A DNA stretch of 64,000 nt from Diabrotica undecimpunctata (GCF_040954645.1 NC_092808.1:12143883-12207882), one strand, 5' to 3'. Positions 45,375-57,826 are shown, numbered from the stretch's first letter. Translations and numbers: made by a program. The notes: generated by a model not told the origin, from the letters alone.

Positions 45375-46160
45375 AAATGTCGATTGTTAGATAGTCGACA
45401 AATTCCACATCACTACCTTCATTCGTACCGGCATGGGAAACTAGTCCTTGTTAAAAGGAATGCGCTTCAGGATTTGTCAGGAATTGAGTTAGGTGCAAAA
45501 AATCATGCAACTTAGCAGTCTTAATAGGTAGAGGTTCATTATATAGCGTCTTTAATGGAACAGGTTCCAATTTTCTCTTACGTGCCTGATTTTTCGAGGG
45601 AACTACCACGACTGTAATTTTTTTTCTTCAATTTTTAGAATTTTGATAGGCTTGGTTGCCGTAGGACATTTTGACACAAAGATGGAACAAATATTTGGTT
45701 CATGTCTGAAAGTTAACCTTATCCGCACAGTTATTACCTTGAATGGTGATGGTTTACTGCGACTATTCTTTAATACATCTCTCCAGTCGTCCCGTATTTC
45801 CGTATAAGATTTAGAATTCACAAGACTCATGGTCATGTCCTTACCGCATTCTAGGTAAGAGTGTCCACGAATACGAAATATCATTTTCACTAGGTCGATA
45901 GGTTGAGTTGACGGCGATAGTAAACATCAGATGTTGAGATGTTGGGAGTGGGGAGGTTTTTTTGGTAATCTATCGTTATGGTCATTGTCTCGTTTTTTCG
46001 TGAATCTTTTCGATATTTTTTTTTCAGGGAGTAAAACTGCTTCCGTAAATGAATCGTCTTCTCATGTACTAGTGTCTGCAGTGTTTTTGTTAATGATTTT
46101 TTGTTTTCTTCATGGAGTCTGATCGTTCTTTCCCGTGACCCTTCATATGTTTTCATGATT
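45375..46160 (-). pseudogene. SDxCxGQ-family gene with internal deletion (copy 3)
   Basis: Minus strand: ERTIRLHEENKKSLTKTLQT, HLRKQFYSLKKKYRK, MTITIDYQKNLPTPNISTSD, VYYRRQLNLST and a stop; then immediately FRIRGHSYLECGKDMTMSLV and DDWRDVLKNSRSKPSPFKVI. The DxQKNLPTPNxxTxDVYYRRQL block is the first-aspartate region and GHSYLECxKDM the third. The part between, including the SDxCxGQ motif, is deleted. The C-terminus can be followed in other frames to GLVSHAGTNEGSDVEFVDYL before a TAA near 45375. Resembles copy 5 more than copies 1 and 4. Confidence 0.7.
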
Positions 46161-46824
46161 CGTTTATGATCTTCTGATTCTCTTCACGATTCATGATTGT
46201 ATTTCTGTTTTGTATTGCCACGAATGTGTTTAAGTGTATCCCAGTGGGATGCTTTCAAGGCTATCAGCATACGTGTTCTATGTTTTGAGATTTTGGCCTT
46301 AAATACATTTGTATAAAATTCCTGCCCCAAAAAATAATTCTCTTGATTATTATGGAAATGTTTAAGATATTGCTGATTTCGCCTGAGAAAAAATCAGACC
46401 TTTTATAGTTTAATCTACACAGAATTCGGTGTTCGGTACTTAGGGAGGGCATAACATACAGTTCGGATTTCGAAAATGGAAGTCGAGTGGAAATTAGAAA
46501 GGCCTTATTCTGTTTAAACGTATTAACAAACGTTGTTTGGATATGTAGGCCTGATTTATGGATAATGGACTACTTAAGTCCGACGTCACAATGGGCGGGG
46601 GTTTTAAAAACCTTTCCAAACATCTAATTTGTGTGTATTGTCCCATAAGAAGTTGGAAATATTGATTTTTTAATGGTCTGAAGAATAAATAAGGACCTTT
46701 GGTTATGAACATTCATTCAATGCGATTGGTTTTATTTGTTGTTCTTGAATTTGTGAGGTAAGAATATCAAAGGCAAATCATTGAATTTATTTACGAAGTT
46801 GAGAAATTTTAAATAAAACGTTTT
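46161..46824. other. no recognisable gene
   Basis: May include decayed upstream sequence of copy 3, but no motif is clear. Confidence 0.35.
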
Positions 46825-47115
46825 ATTCTTTTTTCGTTGCCAGTGATTTTATCATGTAAAAAACTAAAGATATTCGTTTTCTCGTAGTTTAAGTTGTAAT
46901 ATAACAGTTTGTGGAAAACCTTTCTATCAAATTGCCATAATGAGTGTTTAAAAAAAATGTTTTTTGAATGTTGTAATAGTTTTTGAGTTTTTTAGATCTG
47001 TTCATGTAGAAGATATCCAGTAATACTGAATTTTTCAGTAATGGCAACTATTAAATTACGAGAAAACGAATATATTTAGGCTTTTAGGGGATAAAATCAC
47101 CAACATTTAAAAAAG
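46825..47115. repeat. imperfect inverted repeat (possible MITE)
   Basis: The block GTGATTTTATC...ATATTCGTTTTCTCGTA at 46848-46895 is mirrored at about 47050-47095. Looser pairing takes each arm to about 75 bp around a central spacer of about 130 bp. No target duplication identified. Confidence 0.55.
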
Positions 47116-47289
47116 AATAAATAAAAGCATTAATTTAAATATTTTTTAGTTTCGTAAATAAATTAAATGATTTATTGATTAATTTTGAAATAATCCCCAT
47201 AAAAACAATAACAAAATACACATTGAAAAATAATTCAAGTTTAAATCAAACATAACCTTAAAATATGAACATTCATACTAAATATTTTA

Positions 47290-47580
47290 ATACTAATATC
47301 TTCCCAAGATTCCTTTATGAGTAAAACAACCTGACTAAAATTAACCCAAAGTTAATAATATAAACAAGTTAATAACTGGAAATTTAAGTGATGTAGTGCC
47401 TTCTCAACATTCCTTAGTGACTTAAACATAACCTGACAAAACCTAACCCAACGTAATTCAAACATATAAACAAGTTAGTTACTGGAAATTGAAGTTAGTA
47501 CCTTCTCAATATTCATTAGTGACTAAAACACCTAACCAAACCTAACCCAACCTAATCGAAACTAATATAAAAATAACTGA
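47290..47580. repeat. tandem repeat, about 110-bp period, 2.7 copies
   Basis: Units start near 47295, 47400 and 47510 with CTTCTCAAnATTCnTTAGTG, and include CCTAACCCAA and ATATAAACAAGTTA...ACTGGAAATT. Non-coding. No gene is visible from 47116 to 48715 apart from this repeat. Confidence 0.65.
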
Positions 47581-48718
47581 TGAAAGAAAAAATAAAAACA
47601 AAATATATTTTTACAAATTTACATTTACAAATCTTTTTTTATATTTTATTTATAAGTATAATTGGAACTTTTTGGGAAAATTTATATTTTCCCAAAAATT
47701 TGCAAGAAACAATATTTTTTGAAAATATGGCAACATTGGTTGAAAAGTGACATGCCATTACTGACAATACAATCAAGAATAATTGAAATATTTGAGAATT
47801 GATTGAAGTCAAAACAGGAAATTTTTAAATGAATATACTAGAATCTGTGTTTTTAGAGCATTATAAAGTGAGTATTTTTTATGCAATTTTTTTACGCAAT
47901 TTTATTTTATTTAAACAAAAAAGAAATAAAACTATTTGTAATAGATATTGACCTGACACTTCCGTATATTCCACATAAACAATTATTACACTTCATTTTC
48001 AACTTCAGTGACATCAAACCCAAACAACTTTTTACTAACTACAAACAGAAACTCTGGTCATTACTCTAAATGCTCGTTTCCATACAAACTATCTCATTAT
48101 ATGTCAGATAAAACCTAATTAGCCGTTATTCTCTCCCCTAGCAAGAACTTCCCTAGTCCGATGCTTCCAAAAACGGTCTTAACCCTGTTTTCTTGTCAAC
48201 GTTTAGTGCCCGTTTTGGTCGTTTAGTGTTTGTTTTGATTGTGCGATGCGGTCAGAACGTTGCAGACCGTTTACATTTATCCCATTGTTTCTGTTTGGGC
48301 CGAAGGGGATAACAAAGTTGGCTCTGCGAGGCAACAACATGTCAACTTCTGAGCTGAAACAGTGGGCGGTGGAATCGTGTTGGACGATGACATAATTTTG
48401 TTTGCGATCACGTAATTAAGATAAACTGCCGTCACAATAATTATATTAGGAAAGCATAAAAACAAACGAATAGAACAGTTTAACTGTTGATTCGTAGAAT
48501 TAAAGCATCATTGGTGGGTATATCCAATATCATATTGACTGAGTTTATTGTATGCAGTTTTATAGCGGTTCTAAACAAATCCGAAAACCATAAATTAAAA
48601 AAAATACATAACCAAAAAAGACAAATATATAGACTAATAAATTACAGATACATGAAATTCAGATAAAGGAATCATTCTCAAATAGACTATTTCATGACTA
48701 GAAAATATATAGGAATTT

Positions 48719-50022
48719 CTTCTTCTTCTTCTTCCTCTTTATAACCAATTCTTGTTCATTGGCGGATTAATAGCTCTATGGAAGGTTGTTACTCCATCTT
48801 TTGCACGGTCGTCCGATACTTCTTCTGTCGATTGGTGACATCTCTTGCTATTTTGACGACACGGGTCTCCTCCATTTAGCTTATGTGGTTATTCCATTCT
48901 TTTTTCTATTTTGTGTCCATTCATTTATACACTGTGCGTTACATTTTCTTCTAATGTCTTCACTTCTCTTTCGATCTCTTAGCGTATTTACTGTAATTCT
49001 TCTAAGTACTCTCATCTCTGCCGTTTCCAGTAGCCTCTGCGTTGTGACTGTATCGGGTCTTGTTTCTGAGGCATATGTCATTATTGGTTTTACACTGGCT
49101 TTATAAATTCTTGACTTCATCTCAGTGTTAATGTGTCTGTTTCGCCATATAGTGTTATTAAAGCATCCTGCCAGTCTATTTGCTTTTTGTACTTGATCTC
49201 TCACTTCTTTGTCCAGGCTAGACAGTGTAATTCCCAGGAATTTTATTTCCATTACTTGTTCAATACTGATGCCATCAATTTCTATTTTACATCTTGTTGG
49301 TTCTTTGCTGACTACTATTGTTTTAATTTTCTGAGATGAGATTGTCATATTAAATTCCTTTGCTCTTATGTTAAATCTATGGACCAGTCTTTGCAGACTA
49401 ACTTCATCTTGGCTATCAATATTGCGTCTTCTGCGTAATAGAGTATTTTTATTTCTTTGTTTCCCATTCTGTATCCTCTTCATTTGTTAACGCTTTTGAT
49501 GATTTCATGATCAATTAAAGAGCATCGTGCTCAATGAATCCCCTTGTCTTATTCCGTTGCCTATTTCTGTAGGTTCTGTAAGTTGTCCATCTATTCTGAC
49601 TTCAATTTTGTTGTTTTGGTAGATGTTTTCGATAGTTTATAATATTTAGGGGAACTTCTCTATTATACAAAAGATGGATTACATCTTTGAGTCTTACTCT
49701 GTCAAACGCTTTCTTTAGGTCAATCAGACACAGAAATGCTGGGCTAACTCTACGGATTTCTCAGTAATTTGCTTTATAACGAATATTGCATCTGTACATG
49801 ATCTTCCACTACGAAAACCCTATTGTTCATCTGCTAAACTTATCCTCTGATTTATTAGTACTTGTAAAATTTTAGTTGTAAGTTTTAGCGTAGTATTTAA
49901 CAAGTTTATACCTTTAGGCTAAAGTAGTTTTCTGGCTGTTTTTTTATCTCCTTTTTTAAATAGTAGAATTAGTTCGCTCGTTCTCCATTCTCTCTCATAT
50001 ATGAATGTGAAGGCTGTAATAA
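48719..50022 (-). pseudogene. LINE RT, 5'-truncated, AAGAAG-tailed
   Basis: Minus strand from 50022: LILLFKKGDKKTARKLL, GINLLNTTLKLTTKILQVLI, SLADEQ, a stop, GFRSGRSCTDAIFVIKQIT, LxRKRLTE in place of the LKKAFDRV block, then GNGIRQGDSLSTMLFN (catalytic region), a decayed ADD block, MEIKFLGITLSSLDKEVRDQ, KPIMTYASETRPDT, AEMRVLRRITVNTLRDRKRS and a C-terminal GRRSIGRPCKRW. The 3' tail is AAGAAGAAGAAGAA near 48719. One longer stretch (48881-49483) is open for 200 codons; elsewhere there are stops and shifts. Confidence 0.85.
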
Positions 50023-50403
50023 TCAGTGAGACTTTAAGCAAAATAAGTCGCTTGTGCTGGACAACGAAACCAAAATATCGGACAAAAAGAAGAAAATAAA
50101 GAAGTTATTCAGGGCAAGAATAGGGAAGTCTTAATACAGTTTGGAGGAATCTGGCTAGTATTATTAGATATTATATAATTAAAATACTTAGATAAACCTC
50201 TGGAAAGATGTAAAAACAACCAATTGTAAAAAACTGTTAACCAATGTAAAAAAAAACAAAAAAATGACAAAGATTAGTATATCGTAGATAAAAATAATAC
50301 TAGTTGACTAAAAATATATCAAAAATGATGAAAAAAAAAATGCTATTAACAGCGGTTCTAATTTATATAAATATATTTATTTATAAGTTTACAGCACGAT
50401 AAT

Positions 50404-50704
50404 GAGGAAGTGCTGAGTAGGATGGGTCGAGACAAAAAGTTGTTAAAAACAATAAAAGTACGCAAGACTACTTACCTTGGACACATACTGAGGAATGATA
50501 AATATAGTCTTCTGCAGGTCATCATGCAGGGTAGAGTCGATGGCAAAAAGGGAATAGGTAGAAAGAGTAAGTCATGGCTGCGAAATATTCGAGACTGGAC
50601 AAACATGACTGTGGACGAATTATTCCACGTTGTAAAAGACAGAGAAACTTTTAGAAATGTGGTCTCCAACCTCCGTTAATGGGGACGGCATAGGAAGAAG
50701 AAGA
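50404..50704 (+). pseudogene. 5'-truncated LINE 3' end with 11-bp TSD
   Basis: Encodes LSRMGRDKKLLKTIKVRKTT, YLGHILRNDKYSLLQVIMQG, RVDGKKGIGRKSKSWLRNIR, DELFHVVKDRETFRNVVSNL and a stop, then a GGACGGCATAGGAAGAAGAA tail. AGCACGATAAT repeats at 50393-50403 and 50705-50715, so the complete insertion is 301 bp. It is open throughout. Same superfamily as the 12.9 and 24.8 kb insertions. Confidence 0.9.
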
Positions 50705-51129
50705 AGCACGATAATATCTTATCATCTAAACTAACCTAATATCAGCGCAGCTTATATATACAAATTTTTATGTCCTAGAATAATCTGTCCATCTCTATTC
50801 TTCCCGTCGAAAGCGCATCGAAGATAGGCGCTATTGAGAACGTCAGCGATTGAATATTCTAGATTGATCCTTCTAAGAATTGTGACACGTATCACGTATC
50901 GGGGGTGGTTTATTTGGTTACATTATTTTAATTTTATACATACAATTTTTTAACATTATTTTGATTTTTATGCTAGCCAAACAATCCCTAAAAATGATCG
51001 CAAAGACCTTTGGATCAGGCGGATAGATATGTTACGCTTGCATTTCTGAACCTGCAAGCCACCGGGTATTTTTTGACGAAAATGTGAATACCGAGCAATA
51101 GGATCCATACAGGAAAATAGATTTACAAG

Positions 51130-51450
51130 ATACAAAAATTATTGGTAAAGAAGGTCGTTGAGCATATGATTTTCGATTTGATATAAATCGAGAAACACTC
51201 TTTGTAAAATAGAACGATAGTTATTACTATAGAATCTAATTTTGATAAGTGGGAGTAACTAGTAGATGGGATCGCAAACTCAAAGAAAAACATTTATTTT
51301 TCTCAACCACAAGTGTTGAAAAATTATAATTCAAACATTGGTTTGTTGGAAAATATGCAGCTAAGGAGTATGAGCCAATGCACATGATTGATATGACATT
51401 AGTAAATTCTTGGCTTCTCTACAAACAAGTCAAGAAGTAAGTCTTGACAT
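51130..51450 (+). pseudogene. piggyBac transposase C-terminal fragment
   Basis: In order: GR, a stop, AYDFRFDINRETLFVK, NDSYYYRI, SRWDRKLKEKHLFFSQPQVL, KNYNSNIGLLENMQL (normally YNxxMGGVDLxD; the catalytic D is lost), then MIDMTLVNSWLLYKQVKK in another frame. This matches the PGBD stretch from the beta-strand before the third aspartate to the HM-x-D-x-x-x-x-NxWLLY block. There are no ends and no N-terminus. Confidence 0.7.
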
Positions 51451-53714
51451 ACATACACTTTTTCCTTATATTAAATAAAATATTAAATAAAATAAGTCAT
51501 CCGGGATCACGCGCCGTAAGTGTTGAAATGTAGCCGAAATCACGTGCCCATCATGAATTATAGGAAATAGTACTAGCAACCGCAGATGTTTGTTTAGGTA
51601 TGTATGTCAAAACGTAATTATTTGGAAGAAGTTATACAACATTAATCATATTGTTACAAATACTCCCCGCAATTAATTCTACGTGTTACGTTTACGAAAG
51701 TAAACAGAACGAAACGCAATTTATCAAGATTCGAAGTTTATTTCTGGGAAAAATTTAATTCTGTTGGGTGTCAAATACCGAGAAGTCAATTTAATAATGA
51801 AATTAATCAATGTCCTGACATTATGTCGAAATGTGTTTACACAGCAAAATAAAGACTCAACAGCTGAATCAGCAGATTGCTGCATTTAGACAACGAAGCA
51901 AATACTTTCATTTTATAAGCGTTCATAAAAAAACTAAAAATTCCGTCAAAGGAAGATCTGGAATACAAAGTAAACGTTTAACTTACATGGTATATAGCAA
52001 GAATAATTTAACATGACAATCTAACGTGATAACATACCTAACTCCGCTACTGACATGCTTGTTGGTAAAATTCATAGAGACAGCGAAATTATACCATAAC
52101 TTAAGAGATCACGCGTATGACACATTTCGTTATTTCTTTGCTGGAAGTAAGATTGAAAAGTGGCATCAGTAAGCTTGGAAACTAACCTCATAACAGTACC
52201 AATGATAAAGAGATATATATCAGAACGTATATATCGTCAACAGATTATATGAGCTACCAAAAGTAATCGCAAAATTAAGGACTTGATCATAGACAATGTT
52301 TCTGGCTGAAAAACATCCGTCATTTGACAGAGAGCTCATCGTCATGACATTATCCGAAATTGTTGCCAACCTCCACTGACGACAGTTGAAGAAGAGTACC
52401 AAAATATTATCTGTAGTTTGTGTCAAATCGAAGTGTCGATTAGACGGTACAATTACGTTTAAATATTAGCTAACCAGTGTCACCAACCATGGACAGTGCC
52501 AGGGTCATAAAATTATAGTAAATTTGAAAACATTCGAGTGGATGAGAAAAAATAATCCTCAAATTCAGCACTAAAATAATGAATGATGTTTTAATGAAAC
52601 TATTGAATTGTAACTCTCTTTAGTTAAATCAATATACATATTTTCAATATTTGGATCAAATTAAAATAATAATGTATTTCAGTTTTTACCGCTACACAAG
52701 TAATATAAACACAGAATATCAAGTGTATATAATTTCACTAAAAGTTCCCATCACATCATCACAATTGAGATCTGTTTATATACTTTAATTATATCTAGAG
52801 TGCTGAGTATAGATCAACTATATTATCTTAAGAGGATGAATCACTCCTACAAACGAAATCTGACACCGTGAAATGTTATTTCACAATTTCAGCAATTTCA
52901 TTATTTTTTTGGGATTGAATTATTTTATTAGAAATTATCGTAAAAATATGATTTATGAAAACTTATAGTTTAAGATTTTTTTTAGAAAATTGTGTAGTAC
53001 AAATTGATTTATAACATTAGTACATTGTAGTACATTTCAAGAATATTATCTGAAATTTTGGTACAAAATATTAAAAATTAAGGCAATGACAGCTAGTTTT
53101 CCAAGATGAAAAAAAAATACTTTGCGATGTTGTCGCAGCATTGAGATATTTTTCGTAAATATGTTAAAGTTTCATATATTGTTGTAACCTAGTAATTTAT
53201 CTATAAAAGAAGTGTGGAAAATTTGAGAAGGATAGATCAGGTAGTTTTTGAGATACAATGAACACGACTTTACCGCGAAAAACGCGTTTAAAAAAAAGGT
53301 TATGTTTTAAATCACACAGTATTTTGTATTCCAGGCCCATATAGCGACGTGCTTTATGCTAAAATATCTAAATCTAGAGCATCTTTTTGCTCCTGCTTTC
53401 GACGAACCTGACGTTTTTTTGTTGCATCTGCAGCCATTTTATCCGCTCTAGTAATTCGATTGTTATCCGCAGCGAGTGCATAATTATGATGATTATTGAC
53501 ACTATAATTATTCCAATTTCTATGTGAGAAATTCACCTCACTCACTCATTCACCTCACTAACTCAACTCACTCACTCCTAAATGCCTTTAACTCCATCAA
53601 TTTTACTTCGATGACTCTGAAATTTTAACTGGATACTCTTATAGAGTTATACTATCGAATGGAAAAATAAAACAAAAGCGCCAAAAAATAACTTACCCCT
53701 TAGCGTAATTATAT
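51451..53714. other. no recognisable gene
   Basis: AT-rich. Includes a CTCA/CACT-rich microrepeat at about 53526-53577 and a minus frame at 53354-53545 (63 codons, Lys/Gln-rich end, no family recognised). A plus frame fragment near 52200-52440 has no motif I can place. Confidence 0.4.
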
Positions 53715-55514
53715 GAGGAGCCTAGAAGCCAAGGTGTACAAGTGACTAAATATTGATAATGAGCAAAAGAAGGTTTAAGTTTAACTCTGTTTTAAAATTA
53801 TAAGTAATTGTTTTATACACATGAAACACTTTTTAAAATAACTTAGGAGTGTTACATAAGCTGTAGAATAAGTTTTAGATCTTGTCTTTTTGTCCTTATT
53901 TTACAATCCTTGATAAGGTGATAACTTGTACTCCTTGGCTTCCAAAAGAGAATCAGATATTGACTGAACCCTTTGGGTTTGTTTTGTATATGAAAATTTG
54001 GATTGAGTAAAAAATACAACTGTGGTGAAAATAATGTAATTAAACACAAAATCATTAACAGAATGAGTTACAAAATTGTTTAAATCAGTTTAATACTACC
54101 ATTCCTGAAGTATAACTAATCAGTTTCTGACTCGCTATCAAAAATGTTTCCTGGCTCTTCGGCATCTGGGGGAACAATAGCATTCTGGTTAACTTTGACA
54201 GTAACATTGTTAGGCCAATTAGCGTATTGTAAGGTGTTGAAAAAGTCGTGGTAAATAGGGGGAACATATGGCAAAAGTGACTGTATGTTGTCAAATTTAA
54301 GTTTCTTGATTTTCGGCTTGTCTCATGTTGCTGCTAATAACGGAAGTCCGTTGAGAGGTCGACCAGCACTTGAGGACTTCATGTTTAGCTGGTAAAAGGT
54401 AGGAAGGTTGACGCTTTCTGTGTAAAACAGTGTGCATGAATATGATTTCTCAAAATGCATTTTACTGATACCTGGTACATTTTTCCTAAAGTAAGGTTCT
54501 AGTGAATCTAAAGACACAAACCACACACACACCATGAACTTCCTACTAGATTTCACTATGATGTCGGCCCACATACTTGGTATATAAACCTGCTGATGGT
54601 TTCTGCTTTTCGCTTTTTCGATAATCCCTAAATATTGGTCACATTCCATGAATGAATGTCCCACTACCAGAAACCTTTGGTCAACAGTATCAATTTGTGC
54701 CTTTTGGACTGCATACTGCCAGAACTTTGCAATATAATGACCACCTTGGCCACCACAGTTGTCACTGTACAGAATTATGCGCTTAAGTTTGGTGACAGCG
54801 TCTGGATGTATTTCCAAAAGCAGGAAGCAATTTCGTTGCAACCACGATTACCCCGTGCCCAATTGTCTGACTTTCTCAGCCTCTTCTTACCGGGGTGTTT
54901 GTTATGTTCTTTCCATGGTCCTGGTTTAGGTACTTCAGGTTCTACTTCGGATTCACTGTCACTGTCGCTAGATTGAGGCTAGTATGTAGAATCTGTATCT
55001 AAGTCGTCTGAAAAAATAAGACATGCGCTAGTTTTATCTGATAATAATCTGATTCATAGCCTTTATAAACACAAACTATGGGCTTTACAGAATTTTCACT
55101 TACCGCTAAAGAGGGTATGTTGAGACTTCTGTTCTTCTTCATCTACAATACTTTCGATGTCCATTTCGATTAAGGTAGCAAAACTTTGGTTACTTTGCTC
55201 TTAAAATTGCCAACTATCGTAGAAAAATATGGGTAAGGTTTGAATTAAAAGATGCGACAGCAACAGTGTCGACAAGCGTGTACAACATTCAACAACAAAC
55301 AACTCTGATGACAGTCAGTTGGAGGCCAAAGGGTACAAGTGGCGCTTGTACCTCTTGGCTTCTCAGGAAAACAGCTGATATTTGAGGTAGTACTTATACC
55401 ATCCGCTAGATTGCAGCACGGTACAGTGATAACGCTTGTATCCCTTTGCCAAAACAATATTTGACTCCATGCAACTACTTAGTGCAGTTGTATCCCTTGG
55501 CTTCTAGGCTTCTC
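53715..55514 (-). mobile_element. 1.80 kb DNA transposon, SDxCxGQ family (copy 4)
   Basis: GAGGAGCCTAGAAGCCAAGG at 53715-53734 is complemented with one mismatch at 55495-55514. ATAT flanks both ends (53711-53714, 55515-55518), a possible 4-bp target duplication, though ATAT is itself palindromic. A TTGTA-n-CC-TTGGCTTC-like motif recurs inside the ends (near 53927, 55326, 55346 and 55434). The enclosed gene has lost its middle, so this is an internally deleted, non-autonomous derivative. Confidence 0.75.
54116..55164 (-). pseudogene. SDxCxGQ-family transposase-like gene, internally deleted (copy 4)
   Basis: Exon 1 (55104-55164, MDIESIVDEEEQKSQHTLFS) joins in phase 1 across a 96-bp intron (GTAAGT...TTTTTTCAG) to DDLDTDSTY, a stop, PQSSDSDSDSESEVEPE. 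Then comes the basic KKRLRKSDNWARGN block and, abruptly, FLLLEIHPDAVTKLKRI followed by ILYSDNCGGQGGHYIAKFWQ, RFLVVGHSFMECDQYLGIIE and KAKSRNHQQVYIPSMWADI. After one nonsense codon near 54323 the frame continues through LLPYVPPIYHDFF to a TAG at 54116-54118. The first-aspartate region is deleted. Same intron position type and C-terminal PPI motif as copy 1. Confidence 0.8.
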
Positions 55515-56530
55515 ATATTATGTCTACTATAATTATAGTATTGTTGCTAACACTGACCGGAACAAGAAAGACAACCATCTACTTATACGCCAAGAATGGA
55601 AGCGTCAAGTGGCCAACCAACACCATAACGAGGGAGAATCACATTAACAAATTAATCAACAAACTAAAAACTCAAAGTAGTTGCTTAGTCAGGAAAAGGT
55701 ATTTTTGAAATGAAAAAAATTGGCTTTACAAAATTCTTCAGAATACTCAAGATAACTGAAAGTCACAATTAATTGAAAAACATTAAAATGTTAATGGCGA
55801 AATTATTGACATATTGATGAAAAAAATATATTTGGATGACACGTGGCTAAACAGTATAAGGTTGGAAAGATGAAAAAAGTAACTACTTCTCAACAACTTA
55901 TTATTTATTGCATACCATTCCGCAAATTGGAAAATACGTTTATTTCTAATTTCACTCAATTTCTAAAACTCCATTTCCGATGACTATCACTAATGGCAAA
56001 TAAAACAAACAATTCGCATTCCATCACTTCCTGCATTACTTCAGTTATTTATTTCATATAGGTTTTTTGCATGACACATCGGCCGAATTTTGCGATTTCG
56101 TGCTTGACCTCACACTTGCCCGCATTTTTCTGAGTAACTCTTGATGTTTACTTTTACTGCTCCATATCCCCAATGAAACATCTCTTTCATAACCGTAGAG
56201 CGTTTCTCATAAGTGTACGGATCACCGTTTCTGAGAACCTTCATAAAGTTACATCACATTTCCAAACATTTTATCGAGTCGTTACATACAATGAAATGTA
56301 GAGATGGATGAGGTATTTCTGCATAATGTTAGAAAAAATTTGTTCCTATTAAATACTGTTGATTAAACATGATAAAACGATAGAGAATATATACAGGGCA
56401 ACAACAAAATAATTGCTAGGATACAGGTCAAACGATAGAACCAATTGTGTTTGAAAAAGACATAAGATAAGGAAAGAAATTAAAAACAAACTAAAAAAAG
56501 AATGCAGGATGGGACAAAGGACCTGAAAAT
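55515..56530. other. no recognisable gene
   Basis: AT-rich. No motif or inverted ends found. Confidence 0.45.
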
Positions 56531-57109
56531 TCATCATCATCACCTAGCCTTTTGCGTCCACTGCTTGACATAGGCCTCCCTTATTTTTGTCCATTGTGCT
56601 CTATCTTGAGTAGGATGTCTTCCTCTACTTCTTTTGTCTAACCTCAGCTTCCACTTAAGCAACTTCGTCCACCTTTCATGACTGATTTGGGCGACGTGTC
56701 CGGCCTAGTTCCATTTCAATGGGACAATTCGGAAAAATACATCGGTAACTCCTGTTCTTCGTCTTAAGTTTTCATTTTTAACTCGGTCACGAAGCGATAT
56801 ACTCAGCTTATACTACTTTCCATTTTTCTCTGAGCTATTTGCAGCGTTTTAGAAGTTGCAGCTGTCAATGTCAAAGTTTCAGCACCATAGGTCATCACAG
56901 GCAACATACATTGGTCAAATGTTTTACGTTTTAAAGGAATTGGTATATCGCTTTTAGATATCTTTGAGTTTTCTATAGGCTGCCCATGCTAGGTTTATTC
57001 TTCTTCGTAGTTCGCATCTTTGGTTGTTTCTTGTGATTTTTATTTCGTGTCCAAGGTATATGTATTTTTCTACCAGCTCTACTTCGTTGTCTAAAATATT
57101 GATATTTCA
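56531..57109 (-). pseudogene. LINE RT C-terminal fragment, (ATG)n-tailed
   Basis: Minus strand: NILDNEVELVEKYIYLGHEI, NQRCELRRRINLAWAAYRKL, then in other frames SLRDRVKNENLRRRTGVTDV, LKWNXAGHVAQISHERWTK, KRSRGRHPTQ and IREAYVKQWTQKA, with a GATGATGATGAATT tail at 56531. Closely parallels the RT at 22.8-24.0 kb (YIYLGHEIK, NLRWRWAGH-type, KRSRGRPPT) and is probably the same LINE family. Frame-shifted. Confidence 0.8.
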
Positions 57110-57810
57110 ATGGAAAATGTTGCGTCAACGTCGGCGTGGTTTTCAACAAATATTTTAGTGAATGCTGAGGGGATACAAGCAGAAGCCAATATCATCCAAA
57201 TGGCCGATGGCACCGATCAAAGCGATAGTGACCATGATTCGGTCAGTGATATCGACTGGAATCCATCAGATGAAAAGCAGATTCAAACCTTATCTAGTGA
57301 AGAGACCGAACAATCTAAAAATCAGGATGCAATGGAAGAAGAAAAGCAAACAAATTACTAAAACTACCAAAAATACAAAACAAAATGGTCGAAAATTCCT
57401 CCAAAAAGAACTAAAGCTCTCAAAGAGAACATTGAGACAATTCTGCCTGGTTTAAAACGTGCCATTCGCGCCAATACTCCTGACAGTATAATAGACAAGG
57501 AAATTCTATTCCTCGGGAAAAATTCCTAAAACAATTAGCCCAAAGCTTGTATATTACACACATGAAGAGCCCTGAGAATCGAAAAATAAAGAGATGTTAT
57601 CTCTGTCCAGCCAAAAAAAAACACAAAAACGAACTATGTTTACTCAGAGTGTAAAGTGCCTGTATGTTTACAGTGTTGTGTTCAAGTATAGAAAAAATGC
57701 AAAGAATAACTTCAATTTGCGTTTAAACCATTTATGACAGTTCATTTTGTAATCTCAGTTTTTAAATAAAAAAATTTGTTTGCTTTCTTTATATAAAAAT
57801 GGGTCTTATA
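57110..57810 (+). pseudogene. piggyBac (PGBD-like) N- and C-terminal remnant
   Basis: An ATG at 57110 opens 83 codons with the acidic head SDSDHDSVSDIDWNPSD typical of PGBD proteins. After stops, KRCYLCPAKKK and, in another frame, YSECKVPVCLQCC give the C-x2-C...C-x2-C cysteine-rich tail of piggyBac transposases. The whole catalytic core between them is gone. A short palindrome, TGGGTCTTATAGACCCA, lies at about 57799-57815, near where the element end should be. Alternative: an unrelated acidic protein, but the paired Cys tail argues against it. Confidence 0.6.
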
Positions 57811-57826
57811 GACCCACTTATAATAC

